Shown here: positions 10,388 through 21,687 of the stretch, piece by piece
Layout of the letters: every line of letters starts with the position of its first letter
How positions within the stretch are numbered: the stretch's first letter is position 1
NCBI RefSeq assembly: GCF_032062135.1
Contig: NC_092859.1
Coordinates: 64,101,265-64,165,264, forward strand
Source of the DNA: Pyxicephalus adspersus
Taxonomy: Eukaryota > Chordata > Amphibia > Anura > Pyxicephalidae
Direction of reading: 5' to 3'
DNA: 64,000 bases
Program-made: the position numbers and the translations under genes
Notes under the pieces: model-generated
The model's database searches: none
Seen by the model: the letters and a program-made list of their open reading frames with translations, nothing else
Told to the model about the DNA's origin: nothing

Positions 10388-13322
10388 ATCTACGACTGCC
10401 TCCACAGATCACAGACCAGAATACAGGAAGCTTTTTAGGATTATGGAAGCTAAGCTGGTGGTATCTAGTTTGTGAAAGGGAAAAAGGGACTTCCATAGTT
10501 ACTTTTCACTGCAAGCAAAGTAGTTTTTTTTAGTTGATCTCTCGGCAAACTGTAAATACACATATTTACCAAATAATTTGTATTTCTGTCTATCCACATC
10601 TAAAAGGATAGTTCTGACCAGCTTGATAGGGGAGGAACCCAACTGCTGCAGTTTCACTTTCACATACAGGTATCCTCCCCCACCCCTACCCTGCAATTAA
10701 ATTGTGAAAAGAGAAACAACACATTTTGTTTTCTCATCTGCTCTGTTCACCCTTGCTCTACAGCAATCCCAATCGGCTGTTTGTGCTACTTTGCCTTTCC
10801 CTGAGCTCTGATGTAATAATTCTGATGCAGTAATTTGTCCCTTTGTAACTGTCTGGCATTTAGCATTTTGGTATTAGTAATACATTACCAATTGTTCATT
10901 TTGAAATATTATCTGTTGTATATACAACTGGCATCCTTTATTAAATATATATTAATGTCATAATATAGAAAAGAAATTAAACAGAAAATTCAAAGGCAAT
11001 CTTTCCTACACAGGATAAAACAAACACTAGTATATATTTACAAATGTTTTCATCCAAAAGTCACAAGTTTACCCAAAATTCTAATTGGATACAATTGCAA
11101 AAATGTGAAAAATCTGAGTGAAAGTTGTGTAAAACTTGTAGGAGAACAATGTAAAAATAGACCCCTTAGTGTGAACTATGAGGAGATTTAGTACAGCAAG
11201 TGGAGAAGTTATGCAAGTTTAAAGTCTGCCATCAACTTTCTTTTTGCACTTTTGCACTAATTGCTGCAAACTAACATTTGTTAGTGTTCAGTGTTCTAAC
11301 TAGGGTTACTAATACTCTGTGATCATTTATGTTTGACAGATATAGACCAATTGTACTTAGCTACAGAGCATGAGTAATTGGGCCTCTCTCACATTGGCAG
11401 CAGTCCCATCATGGTTTTGCATTGGTGCTTTCCTTAATATCCTTTCAATGTTTTCAGAAAGCGCAATATATTAAAATCTGTTGGTCTTTTGTGATGTGAT
11501 CCTCAAACAGTTCATATAACGCAACTCTTGTCTTTTCAAGGAGGGCAGCTGAGGACATGGGAAGGATCATGCTGACATTCATAAACCTTTAAGCATTAAC
11601 CCTTAAGATATTGGCATTGCATATGTCTACAGGGAAAGCACAGGAACATACACAAAATTTATCAAACGCATTTTGTATTAGCTAGGAAAAGTTTAAATGA
11701 AGAGTGTGGAAGAATGCTGCTTTTTGTGACTGTATGTCTCACATATGTTACAAAGATATGTTTAGGGTTGTTTCGGATGTTTTTTCCTTTATGAATTATA
11801 GTAAAATATATGCAAAAACATGGATTCATGTATTTGCTAGTTGCAAAGAACAGTAATATGTAATCAGCAATAAAAATCAGATTAGCCACAAATTGGCTTC
11901 ATACATTCTTCACCCGTACACATAACTAGCTGTATTTATTCTAGTAGATTGGTAAAAAATCCTAAGGACTGTGGCATTGACACTTTTTTGCATTTTGAAT
12001 AGTGTACTTCTTGCTCCTGTTCCCAGTGTAAACCATTACCAGCACAGGAAGTGATTAGAAAATATTTTCATTGCTTGGTTTAGGGGATTCAATAAAAACT
12101 TAACAAAGGTTTTCACTCTTCCTAGCTTTCCTAAGAAAGGTAATTATTTTTGTCTCTGCACTTTTTTGAAAGATTTTTCTTCACTTTAAGTCCTGATATC
12201 ACCTTTTACTCACACAGGAAGCAAAGAAATAATAAAGACAATAATGTGTACCTAAGAGAGTTTGTAAGCCACTTTTCCCAAACAAAATACAATTCTTGGA
12301 ATTAAGCTTATCCCAGCAACTATAGTTATAAGTAGGATGGACAACTATAGTTATAAGTAGGATGAGAACAAAAAAATGTCTTTTGAGGAAAGTGTTTTTA
12401 AGTGCACCCATCACTTGCTGTTTTCTCTTTGTCCCCCTGTTAGGTCCTGAATAACCCTGCCAGGGAAGTCCACCCAATGTAGCTACTTGTGATGGTGTGG
12501 CAAGGATGCTGCACTGCTTCTGAATTTAGAGCAGTGGCTACCCTGTGCCTGCTTGTACTATAGTTAGAAGAAAATTGTTATAGGGTTGTGTCTGTCGGCA
12601 TAGTAATTGCTGATCCACTTGTCAGTCAGCACCTTGACACAATTAAACCTACACGCTACTTTCTGGACTTCACTGCTCTGTTACTGAAACTATCCCACTG
12701 TAAGCTTCAGTGCCTGCAATGGGGAAATTGTGGGACACTATTGAAGGAGACTAACTCAGTTTGGAAGGTTTTTTGGTTATTTTTTTATGTGAATTTACAT
12801 AGTAAAACCTTTACTTTTACTTTAAGCTGCTAGGTTTTTGATTTTTTTGTTACTGTTTACATCCTTCTATGTAATTTATTTCCTGAAACTGCTCACTTTA
12901 CAACAAATGAGTAATGAAGTGTTAGTTGGTTATAAGATCAGTTTATGTTTGAAGAAACAAAATTATGGCTTTGTAATGAAGGCTGAAAATGTACATTCTA
13001 CAATATGGTTTTTCCGAGTTTCCCAGCTGTAATATTCTCCTATACATAAATTGTATTTACCAGTTTACCTAAGATAAAGGTGCACATTTTTTGTGGTTAA
13101 ACTGTCAGCAGGACATCTACTTCCAGCTGAAATGTTTTATATAACAATAAAATATGATGTTAAGGGAGTATAAAGACACGTAGAGAAACATTCTGGAATT
13201 TATAAACACAATAATACATACTACTTTTGTTACAAAAAATGTATAAATATTGTGTGTGTGCAATTGTATTATATTGTATGTATTCTTTTTGATCATGATT
13301 TTTTTTCTTCTTTTTTGGTCAG
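10388..13322. other. Intron, nothing recognised except a small tandem duplication
   Basis: AT-rich intron of ARHGAP26. A 25-bp unit (CAACTATAGTTATAAGTAGG...) is duplicated in tandem at 12317-12366. The last 30 bases form a strong polypyrimidine tract for the exon at 13323. Confidence 0.6.
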
Positions 13323-13427
13323 GTCACTGAATCCTAGTCCGACATCACCACTGACTTGCCCTATGTTTTCAGCTCCATCAAGCCCTATGCCAACATCTTC
13401 AACATCAAATGATTCTTCTCCAACATG
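13323..13427 (+). CDS. ARHGAP26: ARHGAP26 (GRAF1) exon: Ser/Pro-rich linker
   Basis: The acceptor is a T/C-rich tract ending GGTCAG at 13322. The exon then reads SLNPSPTSPL, followed by PMFSAPSSPMPTSS and NDSSPT. This matches, from memory of the family, the Ser/Pro-rich linker between the RhoGAP and SH3 domains of ARHGAP26 (GRAF1). The donor is GTCAGT at 13428. The exon begins with one base of a split codon and ends with two bases (TG), which join the single T opening the next exon at 17162. The product is a GTPase-activating protein for RhoA/Cdc42 that shapes membranes through a BAR-PH module. This linker is two residues shorter than the human sequence I recall at the PLS-P segment. Confidence 0.85.
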
Positions 13428-15558
13428 GTCAGTGACACATTTCTACTTTGAGATAGTTTTACCAGTGACTCTGCATAGGCGGATAAATGTGAGTGGTCAG
13501 TAGGATGCTTTAGGGAACCAAACAATGTGTCACAAAGTTTGATACAAAGGGTGTGGTGGCTGACTAGGTAGTAGGAGCTAGAGTAGTCCTCAGAAAAATG
13601 GAGGCGGAAGCATACAGGATTTATAACAGGTATAGACAAAAAGGTTTTAAACAAAGTCCAGGTTTCAGACAAGTAAAACTGAGCAACAACTGACAATACC
13701 TGAAATAACAAAAGACCAATATAAGCACATACTACCAAAGTACAAACAGTCCAAACAATTAAATAATCCATCATAAGGTAGTACAATCAGGCAATAACTC
13801 TGACCTGTAAATAAGCAAAAAGGTCGTGCTGATGATCTGGAACAGGCTTAAATGTTATCCTCCAGCTGTATCTAGTACTTTTCATGAAGATTTATCCTGT
13901 AACATCTTATTCATTTGTTGATGCACATTGGGAATTCATTGATTAGAAGCTTCGTCTAACCCAAACTAACTCCACCTTATTTATTGACTATATGCTCCAT
14001 CAACAATCGGCATTCAAATCTCTGCTGTCCATGATCCACCCCTTAACCCTTTTAGCTTCCTTACATGCCAGTCAGACCATGTATATGTGTAGCATTTGTG
14101 ATTTTTTGGCCATAACTAAAGAACTAGAAGGATCTCTACCTACAACAAAGGTGCATTGTATTAAATACACAACTGAAAATTATGTCATTACCATTATTTG
14201 CTTATTGCTCATAAATATGACAGAGTTTATATTACTTAAACTTTCTTAATAAGGGAGAATGAATCTTTGTCACTTTTTTGTCTAATTTGTGTTTGTTTAA
14301 ATTAATTAGGTGCTTAACAACACACGTGCACTGTGCTAATTTACCTAATTTAAAGTGCATCACATTAAGATTGTTAATTCACAGTATATAGGCTACCAAT
14401 GCACTGAACGTTAGAAACATAGCATTCTTACAAAGCAGTGCACCCCAATTCACAGAATGTTTGTTGCAGTGTGCTAAAATACCTCATTTGACTATGGTAA
14501 GATTATCAGTAATGTACACTTTTAGGCTCCAATATTATAACTGGGTAAGTTTTTAACTAAGACTGTGACATCTGGAAATAGTTCAGTGATGAGTAGGTTA
14601 TCATAGTTGACTGTTTTATAAGTTGTGACAGTCACACTCCTGGGCAGTTTTGAATTATGGCATCACAACGTAACCTTTAAAATGTCATATATGACAGACT
14701 GTGGTAGTTTTTCTTTTTCCCTTTTTCACTTCTTTTCCCTGTCATCTCAGGGCAATAATCACAGATGCAGCTAGACCCCTCAATAAAGGCTGTTCATTTG
14801 TTGATTTTTTTTTTTGTTTGCATACAGGTTTAGGGAGAGTATGGCAAGCAGGAACATTCTAATCACATCTATAATGGTTTGCATGGGAACTACTGAAAAC
14901 ATTTCCCAACACACCCCCTGTCTTTTGCCATGTGATCTAAGCTATAACATGATTGAGGATACAAAAATACATGGTCAATCGCCCTTATATTCTGCATTGG
15001 TCATTGGCCATCAACAGATTCCATATGCAACTCCACAATGCTTATCCAGAACTGTAAGACCAACTCATATGGTAGCACAGTAGCTGCATCCTAGCAAGCT
15101 TCATAATGTCTTTAAACAGGTTCTGACGCACAGATTCCTAAACTGGCTCAGCAACAGAAAATGCGACCCATAAATTCACAATAATGTGAAGAAAATTATG
15201 CCTGTCACTTATATGAATTTAGAAGAGACAGTGGTTAATTACAACATTTCTAATGCATGTTTGATAAATATGAAGGTTAATTACACGCAAAACCAAGTTC
15301 AGACCTGAAGTAGGAGTATTTCTGTAATAGCTCTTTATGGCTGGCATCTTGCTAGATGCTTGGGTGCCTGCAACAGGACATTAGTTTGCAGATTGAAAAG
15401 TAGGTGGCACTGAGCAGTACTGCATGCAATGTCTTTCTCAAGGCGGAGGTTCAGTGGCATGAGGAAGTGGTTACCGCACCACAACTTTAGCACCAGTCTG
15501 AACATTGCCACAAAACCATAAATGGTAATCCTGTGTTTCAAGCCAAAGTACCTTTGTA
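13428..15558. other. Intron; possible decayed read-through exon extension at its start
   Basis: Reading past the donor stays open for about 25 codons to a TAG at 13501-13503 (see findings). Beyond this I see no domain, repeat terminus or RNA gene. The minus-strand frame at 13385-13786 and the + frames at 13992 and 14814 have no recognisable content. Confidence 0.5.
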
Positions 15559-16256
15559 CAGTTAGGTCCATAAATATTTAGACAGAGACAACTTTTTTCT
15601 AATTTAGGTTCTGTACATTACCACAACTAATTTTAAATGAAACAACTCAGATGCAGTTAAACTGCAGACTTTCAGCTTTAATTCAGTGGGTTGAACAAAA
15701 AGATTGCATAAAAATGTGAGGAACTAAAGCCTTTTTTTACACAATCACTTCATTTCAGGGGCTCAAAAGTAATTGGATAAAGTAAAAAGCTGAAAAAAGA
15801 ACGTTCATTTCCAATACTTGCTTGAAAACCCTTTGCTGGCAATGACAGCCTGTAGTCTTGAACTCATGGACATCACCAGATGCTGGGTTTCCTCCTTTTA
15901 AATGCCCTGCCAGGCCTTTGCTGCAGCGGCTTTCAGTTGCTGTTTGTTTGTGGGCCTTTCTGTCCAAAGTCTAGTCTTCAACAAGTGAAATGCATGCTCA
16001 ATTGGGTTCAGATCAGGTGACTGACTTGGCCATTCAAGAATATTCCACTTCTTTGCTTTAATAAACTCCTGGGTTGCTTTGGATGTATGTTTTGGGTCAT
16101 TGTCTATCTGTATTATGAAACGCATCCCAATCAATTTTAACCTCATTTAGCTGGATTTGAGCATACAGTATGTTTTAGAACACCTCAGAATTCATTCAGC
16201 TGGTTCTGTCCTGTGTCACATCATTGATAAACACTAGTGTTCCAGTGCCACTGCCA
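15559..16256 (-). mobile_element. Tc1-type transposon, copy A (3' half only)
   Basis: It begins after a TA with the terminal repeat CAGTTAGGTCCATAAATAT at 15559. On the minus strand it encodes the C-terminal part of a Tc1/mariner transposase: IIQIDNDPKHTSKA (second catalytic Asp) and SPDLNPIEHAFHLLK (third catalytic Glu), at 16146-15898. It stops abruptly near 16256 where copies B and C continue, so the 5' half, including the DNA-binding domain and first catalytic Asp, is missing. The same family occurs at 18412-19865 and 25373-27081. Confidence 0.92.
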
Positions 16257-16506
16257 TTTTTTTTAAATATTTTTTGCTAATTGTTTATATGATTCAGCAG
16301 CTTGGTTATTTTCTTTTTGGTCCATTATTTGATGAACATCTAAATGAGCAGTTCTAAGTTTAGTGAGTTTTAGTGGATAACATGATAAAGTGTCCACTAT
16401 TTTTATGATAAAAATGCTAGTGTTTACTAATAAGTCACCAGAAGATAGTACTAACTGACAAAAGAGGCATCCCTGGCTGCTAGTGGCTTTTGTTTAAGCT
16501 CTACAC

Positions 16507-16670
16507 CAGTGTTTCTCAACAAGGGCTCCTCAGGAGGCTGCTAGGGGTCCTTTGAGCAATGAGCAGTTTGGGACTCTCAGGTCAGTTTAAGTGACACTCA
16601 AGATCTTTTTGGCTATCTTTAGGGGTGACTGTGGATACAGTAATTATAGCAAGAGTTCTCTGAAGACCTA
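16507..16670. mobile_element. hAT-like nonautonomous element, left end
   Basis: The segment starts CAGTGTTTCTCAACAAGGG, the typical terminus of hAT/Charlie-type elements in vertebrates, and continues with sequence lacking coding capacity. I could not find the matching right terminus, so the right boundary is approximate. Confidence 0.5.
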
Positions 16671-17161
16671 AAGACCTGTTTTTTTTTTAAAGAGTTTCTC
16701 ATGTTATTATGGTGTAGAAATGCTAATCTACACTGTACGAGGCAAGCACTGTGTAGATCTTGGCTTTGTGTGCATACAGATTCAGCGCCCAAATACAATT
16801 TAACCCATGCACATGTGGAGTTACATCATCAGTGTCCATCCAATGGATGTAGAGGATCGCCATCTTCACTGAAGTCTACTGTAGAGCCAGTGGTGAACAT
16901 AGCGCCTTCCAAAGATGCAGCAATGACAGGTCCTTTCCTAGACAGGGGTAAAAATGTCATAACCTACAAGTGTGCTGTGCTTTCTTGCCCAATAAGTATA
17001 GTTCCACTTTAAGGCCGGAGTACCAGCTTCTCCACAGTACTACTCTTTATATGGCCTAATAGTTAGCTGTCTATGTTTTTACATGTCAAGCTTCTGTAAA
17101 TATACTCTTACTAGCAATTACACTTGAAAGACAATTGATCTGTGTGATTTTGATTTTCTAG
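16671..17161. other. Intron before the SH3 exon
   Basis: No transposon terminus found. The 103-codon open frame at 16701-17012 has no recognisable domain. A TGATTTTCTAG acceptor closes the intron at 17161. Confidence 0.5.
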
Positions 17162-17250
17162 TTTGCCAAGAAAAGCAAAGGCCTTGTACGCATGTGAAGC
17201 TGAACATGACTCTGAACTCTCATTCACAGCTGGGACTCTGTTTGAAAATG
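17162..17250 (+). CDS. ARHGAP26: ARHGAP26 exon: first half of SH3 domain
   Basis: The exon reads LPRKAKALYACEAEHDSELS then FTAGTLFEN. This is the start of an SH3 domain: the ALYACEAEHD strand with RT-loop acidic residues, then ELSF. It ends with a single G before a consensus donor GTGAGT at 17251. The G joins TT of the exon at 27239 to give Val (phase 1). The SH3 domain of GRAF proteins binds proline-rich partners such as FAK and dynamin. The sequence differs from human at only a few positions as I remember it (CEAEH for CKAEH, TLFEN for TVFDN), which supports ARHGAP26 over ARHGAP10. Confidence 0.93.
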
Positions 17251-17588
17251 GTGAGTCACATTACATTACATAATTTTCATAAATACCATTCAACACATAT
17301 CGTCTATTTTATATATACAAATGTTTTATTTTTTTCATGATCTGAAGGGTATGAACACATTTATGTATGTGTGGCCCCATTTAGCATGCCCACAACCTGC
17401 TCTGTACTATTGAATGGTAATTTAAACTGCTCTATACTGACATACAGTCATTAACAGGATAAAGAATTGACTTCTCTCCTAGCCTTACAATATCAAGTTA
17501 TTTTTTGGTTATCCTTTCATTTCACCCCAAAAATATTCTTTTTTTTTTTTATCCGTTTTTTTCTGATTTCATTTTTGGTTGTTATCAG
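17251..17588. other. Short intron segment with long polypyrimidine tract
   Basis: The last 50 bases (about 17538-17588) are almost all pyrimidine, contain a possible branch point (CTGAT near 17561-17565) and end TTATCAG. This is a strong splice acceptor for the candidate exon that follows. Confidence 0.5.
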
Positions 17589-17681
17589 AGGGGAAAGGGG
17601 ATTACCACTATGGTGGTTCACATAGCTCCTATGGCTTCCCATTTTCTGAGTCTAAAATGAAATTGGTGTATGAAGCTTCAG
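17589..17681 (+). CDS. ARHGAP26: Candidate cassette exon in the SH3 n-Src loop of ARHGAP26
   Basis: A 93-base segment between a strong acceptor (ends 17588) and a GTACCA donor (17682). It is phase 1 at both ends, exactly what is needed to sit between the exons at 17162 and 27239, and its length is divisible by three. In that frame, and only in that frame, it is open. It reads GKGDYHYGGSHSSYGFPFSE then SKMKLVYEAS. Including it would insert 31 residues between the Asn of TLFEN and the Val of VYPSQEPGW, which is the n-Src loop, the position where neuronal Src splice forms carry their insert. The donor is weak, consistent with an alternative exon. No transcript evidence is available to me, so it could be a chance open stretch. 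Confidence 0.45.
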
Positions 17682-18054
17682 GTACCAATGTCTCCTTTTT
17701 GTGCCGTGTTCTTTGGTAGCAGATTACAGTGGAAGTATAGCAAGCAACAATATTGCCACTAGTACACCAGCAGCAGATCGGAGCCGTTTATGGTTCAAAC
17801 TCCAAAAGGTGTATTTTAAATGTTTTCCTGCAAGAATGACGCAGCTTTAACCCAGGATTCAAACATTTAATTAAAAGATGTGTGAATGTTGTGTGAAAAT
17901 ATTTATTTAAAAAAATGCTAGTTATCATATACTGCAAAGTGTCACAATAAATTAAATTGTTCAGTTTAGTTACATTTAAGGATCTGAAGCCAAAAAGAAT
18001 CCCTAAATAGGAAACTAATATTGGATGATATATGTGTAAGTAAGTGATATTTTA
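17682..18054. other. Intron, nothing recognised
   Basis: Unique AT-rich intron sequence with no repeat terminus or conserved peptide. Confidence 0.5.
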
Positions 18055-18380
18055 GACTTTGTCTACATGGACGTTTTTAAAAACGCATGTAAATGTTCCT
18101 ATTGCTATATTATTATACGGTTTTGCGGCCGCGTATTCCCACATTTTTTCACGTTTTCCTGCGTCCTTACTGTGTTTTCCCACGTTTTTAACTGTGTTTG
18201 CATTTTAAGTGCTTAAAAACGTGGGAAAATGTCCCATTAAAAAAAATCAATGGAAGCGTTTACCCGCGTTTTTAAGCGTTTTCGAGCCTTGCATTTTAAT
18301 TTTTTAAACGTTGCAAGCAATGTTATAGATAATGCTCATAAACATGCCTCAAGGAAACGTCCTAGTGTAGATAAGCCCAT
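18055..18380. mobile_element. MITE with 20-25 bp inverted ends
   Basis: The left end reads GACTTTGTCTACATGGACGT. The right end is its imperfect complement (ACGTCCTAGTGTAGATAAGC near 18358). The interior repeats AAACGTGGGAAAA-like motifs in both orientations and has no coding potential. A related fragment lies near 49762 (GGCTGTGTCCACACTG). Confidence 0.65.
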
Positions 18381-18411
18381 TGGAATGCATAGGACTTTCA
18401 AACATGGGCTT

Positions 18412-19865
18412 TAAAATAATTGGACAATTGACTCAAAGGCTATTTCATGGGCTGGTGTGGACAATTTCTTCAGTATGTCATTATCAATTAGGCAGATAAA
18501 AGGCCTGGAGTTGATTTGACGGGGTTGGGGGGGGGGGGGTGCTTGTATGTGGAAGATTTTGCTGTGAACGGACAACATGCGGTCAAAGGAGCTCTCCATG
18601 CAGGTGAAACAAGCCATCCTTAAGCTGAAAAAACACAAATAAACCCATCCGAAAAAATTGCTAAACTATTAGAAGTGGCAAAATCTACAGTTTGGTGCAT
18701 CATGAGAAAGAAACAAAGCACTGGTAAACTCAGCAACGCAAAAAGACCCGGATGTCCATGGAAAACAACAGTGGTGAATGATTGTAGTATCATTTCCATG
18801 GTGAAGAGAAACCCCTTCACAACAGCCAACCAAGTGAACAAAACTCTCCAGGAAGTAGGCGTATCAATATCCAAGTCTACCAAAAAGAGAAGACTGCATA
18901 AAAGTAAATACAGAGGGTGCACTGCAAGGTGCAAGCCATTAATAAGCCTCAAGGATAGAAAGGCTAGATTGGACTTTGCTAAAAAAAAACACATCTAAAA
19001 AAGCCAGCACAGTTCCAGGAAAAACATTCTTTGGACAGATGAAACCAAGATCAACCAGAATGATGGCAAGAAAAAAGTATGGAGAAAGTGTGGAACAGCT
19101 CATGATCCAAAGCATACCACATCACCAGTAATACATGGCAGAGGCAGTGGGATGGCTTGGGCGTGCATGGCTGCCAGTGGCACTGGGACGCTAGTGTTTA
19201 TCCATGATGTGACACAGAACAGAAGCAGCCGAATTGATTCTGAGGTCTTCAGAGACATACTGTCTGCTCAAATCCAGCTAAATGCAGTTAAATTGATTGG
19301 GAGGCATTTCATAATACAGATGGACAATGACCCAAAACATACAGCCAAAGCAAACCCAGGAGTTTATTAAATCAATAAAATGGAATATTCTTGAATGGCC
19401 AAGTTAGTCACCTGATCTGAACCCAATTGAGCATGCATTTCACTTGTTGAAGACTAAACTTCGGACAGAAAGGCCCACAAACAAACAGCAACTGAAAGCC
19501 GCTCCAGTAATAGCCTGGCAGAGCAATGAAAAAGGAGGATACCCAGCATCTGATGATGTCTATGAGTTGAAGACTACAGGCTGTCATTGCCAGCAAAGGG
19601 TTTTCAACCAAGTATTAGAAATGAACATTTTATTTTCAGATTTTTAATTTATCCAGTTACCTCTGAGCCCCTGAAATGAAGTGATTGTGTAAAAAAAAAA
19701 GGCTTTAGTTCCTCACATTTTTATGCAATCTTTTTATTCAACCCACTGAATTAAAGTTGAGAGTCTCCAGTTCAACTGCATCTGAGTTTTCATTTAAAAT
19801 TAATTGTGGTAATGTACACAACCGAAATTAGAAAAATTCTGTCCAAATATTTATGGACCTAGCTG
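18412..19865 (+). mobile_element. Tc1-type transposon, copy B (5' end truncated)
   Basis: The right terminal repeat ends TTATGGACCTAGCTG at 19865, followed by TA. The left end is missing: homology starts inside the element at TAATTGGACAATTGACTC (about 18412), so the left inverted repeat is absent. A G-rich homopolymer run (about 18526-18539) lies in the 5' untranslated part. Confidence 0.9.
18578..19594 (+). pseudogene. Tc1 transposase, multiple frameshifts and a stop
   Basis: A start ATG at 18578 is followed by the paired-like helix-turn-helix region (KSTVWCIMRKKQSTG). The catalytic triad can be followed in three frames: WTDETKIN (first Asp, near 19032), IIQMDNDPKHTAKA (second Asp, near 19318) and SPDLNPIEHAFHLLK (Glu, near 19411). 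An in-frame TAG replaces the Gln just before SPDLNPIE (19407-19409). A frameshift after the second Asp and another in the N-terminal domain also break the gene. Intact Tc1 transposases are about 340 residues and insert at TA. Confidence 0.92.
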
Positions 19866-20389
19866 TAAAACATGACAAGTGTCAAAAATAGCAGAGAAAT
19901 CTTACCTATTCAGTACCTTAGAATTTGGCCTGCAGCTGAAACTTATGTCATATTTTATGTTAACTCTTTTTATTCTGGAAAACATTAAAATACAAAACAT
20001 ATATAAAAGAAATTCTTAAATTCTGTTACTTTTAATTTTGTTGTACTGACATTATCGTTATTGTAGAGTCAACTGAAAAAGTTCTCAGGTGTCACAATTC
20101 TAAGGCAACTAAAGACTAGTTTCTTTCTACAAATTCTTCCAATTGTGCACATACTGTAGTAGCCAAAAAAGTGTACTTAATAGCAGGGACCATAGGCAGG
20201 CTAAACTTGCTTTTCTCATGCTGTTATATGATATGGATATGTTCTCAGATGACCCTGAATTTCTGCTAAAGGTTTCCACACACCTGTCACAAACTACAAA
20301 AGTTTTAAGTTACCTCAGGTAGTGAATGCATTTAGCAAACCTAAATTGGCACATTTATGGTCTGTTTCTTTTCATCAATATATATATTA
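19866..20389. other. Intron, nothing recognised
   Basis: Unique AT-rich sequence; ends in a TA/ATT microsatellite that belongs to the following L2 tail. Confidence 0.5.
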
Positions 20390-21125
20390 TTAATATTATT
20401 ATTAATAAACAGGATTTATATAGCGCCAACATATTACGCGGGGCTGTACAATAAATAGGGAATGCAAATGACAGACTAATACAGACAGTGATACAGGAGG
20501 AGAGGACCCTGCCCCGAAGAGCTTACAATCTAGTAGGTGAGGGAATTTCACACACAATAGGATGGGAAATATGTAGTGGTGGTGTGTAGTGGTAGTTTCA
20601 ATTGACAGAAGAAGACGGGTAGGCAAGTTTGAAAAAATGGGTTTTGAGCGCTCTTTTAAATGAGCAGAAAGTAGGAGCAAGCCGAATAGGACGAGGAAGA
20701 CCATTCCAGATAGTTGGAGCAGCTCTAGAGAAGTCTTGTAACCGTGGGTGTGATGAGGTTATGAGTGAGGAAGTCAGTAGTAGGTCATTTGGAGGAGCGG
20801 AGGGAGCGGCAGGGGGAGGATTTTTTAACCATGTCAGAAATGTAAGTGGGACAATACCTGTGTAGGGATTTGAAGGCAAAGCACAGGAGCTTAAATTTGA
20901 TTCTAAGGTGAAATGGAAGCCAATGGAGAGAACTACAAAGAGATACAGTGGAAGAGGAGCGGAGGGAAGGATGGATGAGTTTGGCTGCAGCATTCATGAT
21001 AGATTGTAGAGGAGAGAGTCGGGTTAGTGGAATACCAGCGAGAAGAATGTTACAGTAGTCCAGACGGGAGATGATGAGAGCATGTACAAGGAGTTTGGTG
21101 GTCTCAGGGGACAGGTAGGGGCGGA
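20390..21125 (-). mobile_element. L2-type LINE, 3' end of ORF2 plus 3' UTR
   Basis: On the minus strand two overlapping frames encode the end of an L2 reverse transcriptase ORF: NAAAKLIHPSLRSS, then LHWLPFHLRIKFKLLCFAFK, then ISDMVKKSS, and in the next frame RLQDFSRAAPTIWNGLP and FKRALKTHFFK. The 3' UTR has the block reading AAGCTCTTCGGGGCAGGGTC and ends GCGCTATATAAATCCTG followed by (ATT)n. The frame switch near 20800 shows an indel. It is 5'-truncated at about 21125. Confidence 0.9.
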
Positions 21126-21465
21126 TATACTATTTAGCACGGATACAGTTTTGCCAAAAATTTGCTCCACTGTGTAAAAAAAAAATCTATAAATGTAAAA
21201 ACTGCAGCAAACTTTGGAGAACCAAAATATAAGCATTGTATCAAGTGGTGATGTAACTAGAAAATACTAGCTTAGCAGACTGATTTTGCCTATGTCTTTT
21301 CATACCCCCTATTGACTTCCTCTGCATTGAACCTCACCCCATCTTCCCCCATTACTTGGGCTGTGATGGAAAGACTGTACTATATATGGATTACTTTAAC
21401 CTCAGAATCTTAAAATCTAGTTTCTGGCTAAATAGATCTGTAGGCAGTCAAAGGGTTCTCTCATA
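21126..21465. other. Intron, nothing recognised
   Basis: No repeat end or coding potential seen. Confidence 0.45.
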
Positions 21466-21687
21466 GGGCCTGATTTATTAAAACTCTCCAAGGGTGGAGA
21501 GGTTACACTGTCATCAGTGAAGCTGGGTAATCCAACAAACCTGAAATGGATTTGTTAAAGTCATTTGCTATTTGTTAGCAAATGTTTTCAATCCTGGAAC
21601 AGATTCATTCCAAGTTTTTTGGATCACCCAGGTTCACTAACAAAAGTGTATTCTCTCCAGTCTTGGAGAGCTTTACTAAATTAGGCC
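21466..21687. mobile_element. Foldback MITE (GGGCCTGATTTATTAAA family), copy 2, intact
   Basis: The most complete copy. It starts GGGCCTGATTTATTAAAACT and ends in the complement TTTACTAAATTAGGCC, flanked by TA on both sides (21464-21465 and 21688-21689). Its two halves form a nearly full-length imperfect hairpin centred on the TTTGCTATTTGTTAGCAAA segment near 21565. No coding capacity. Confidence 0.85.

Noticed and set aside
16701..17012. 103-codon frame before the SH3 exon
   Set aside because: No recognisable domain and no splice sites joining it to ARHGAP26; looks like chance or old repeat.
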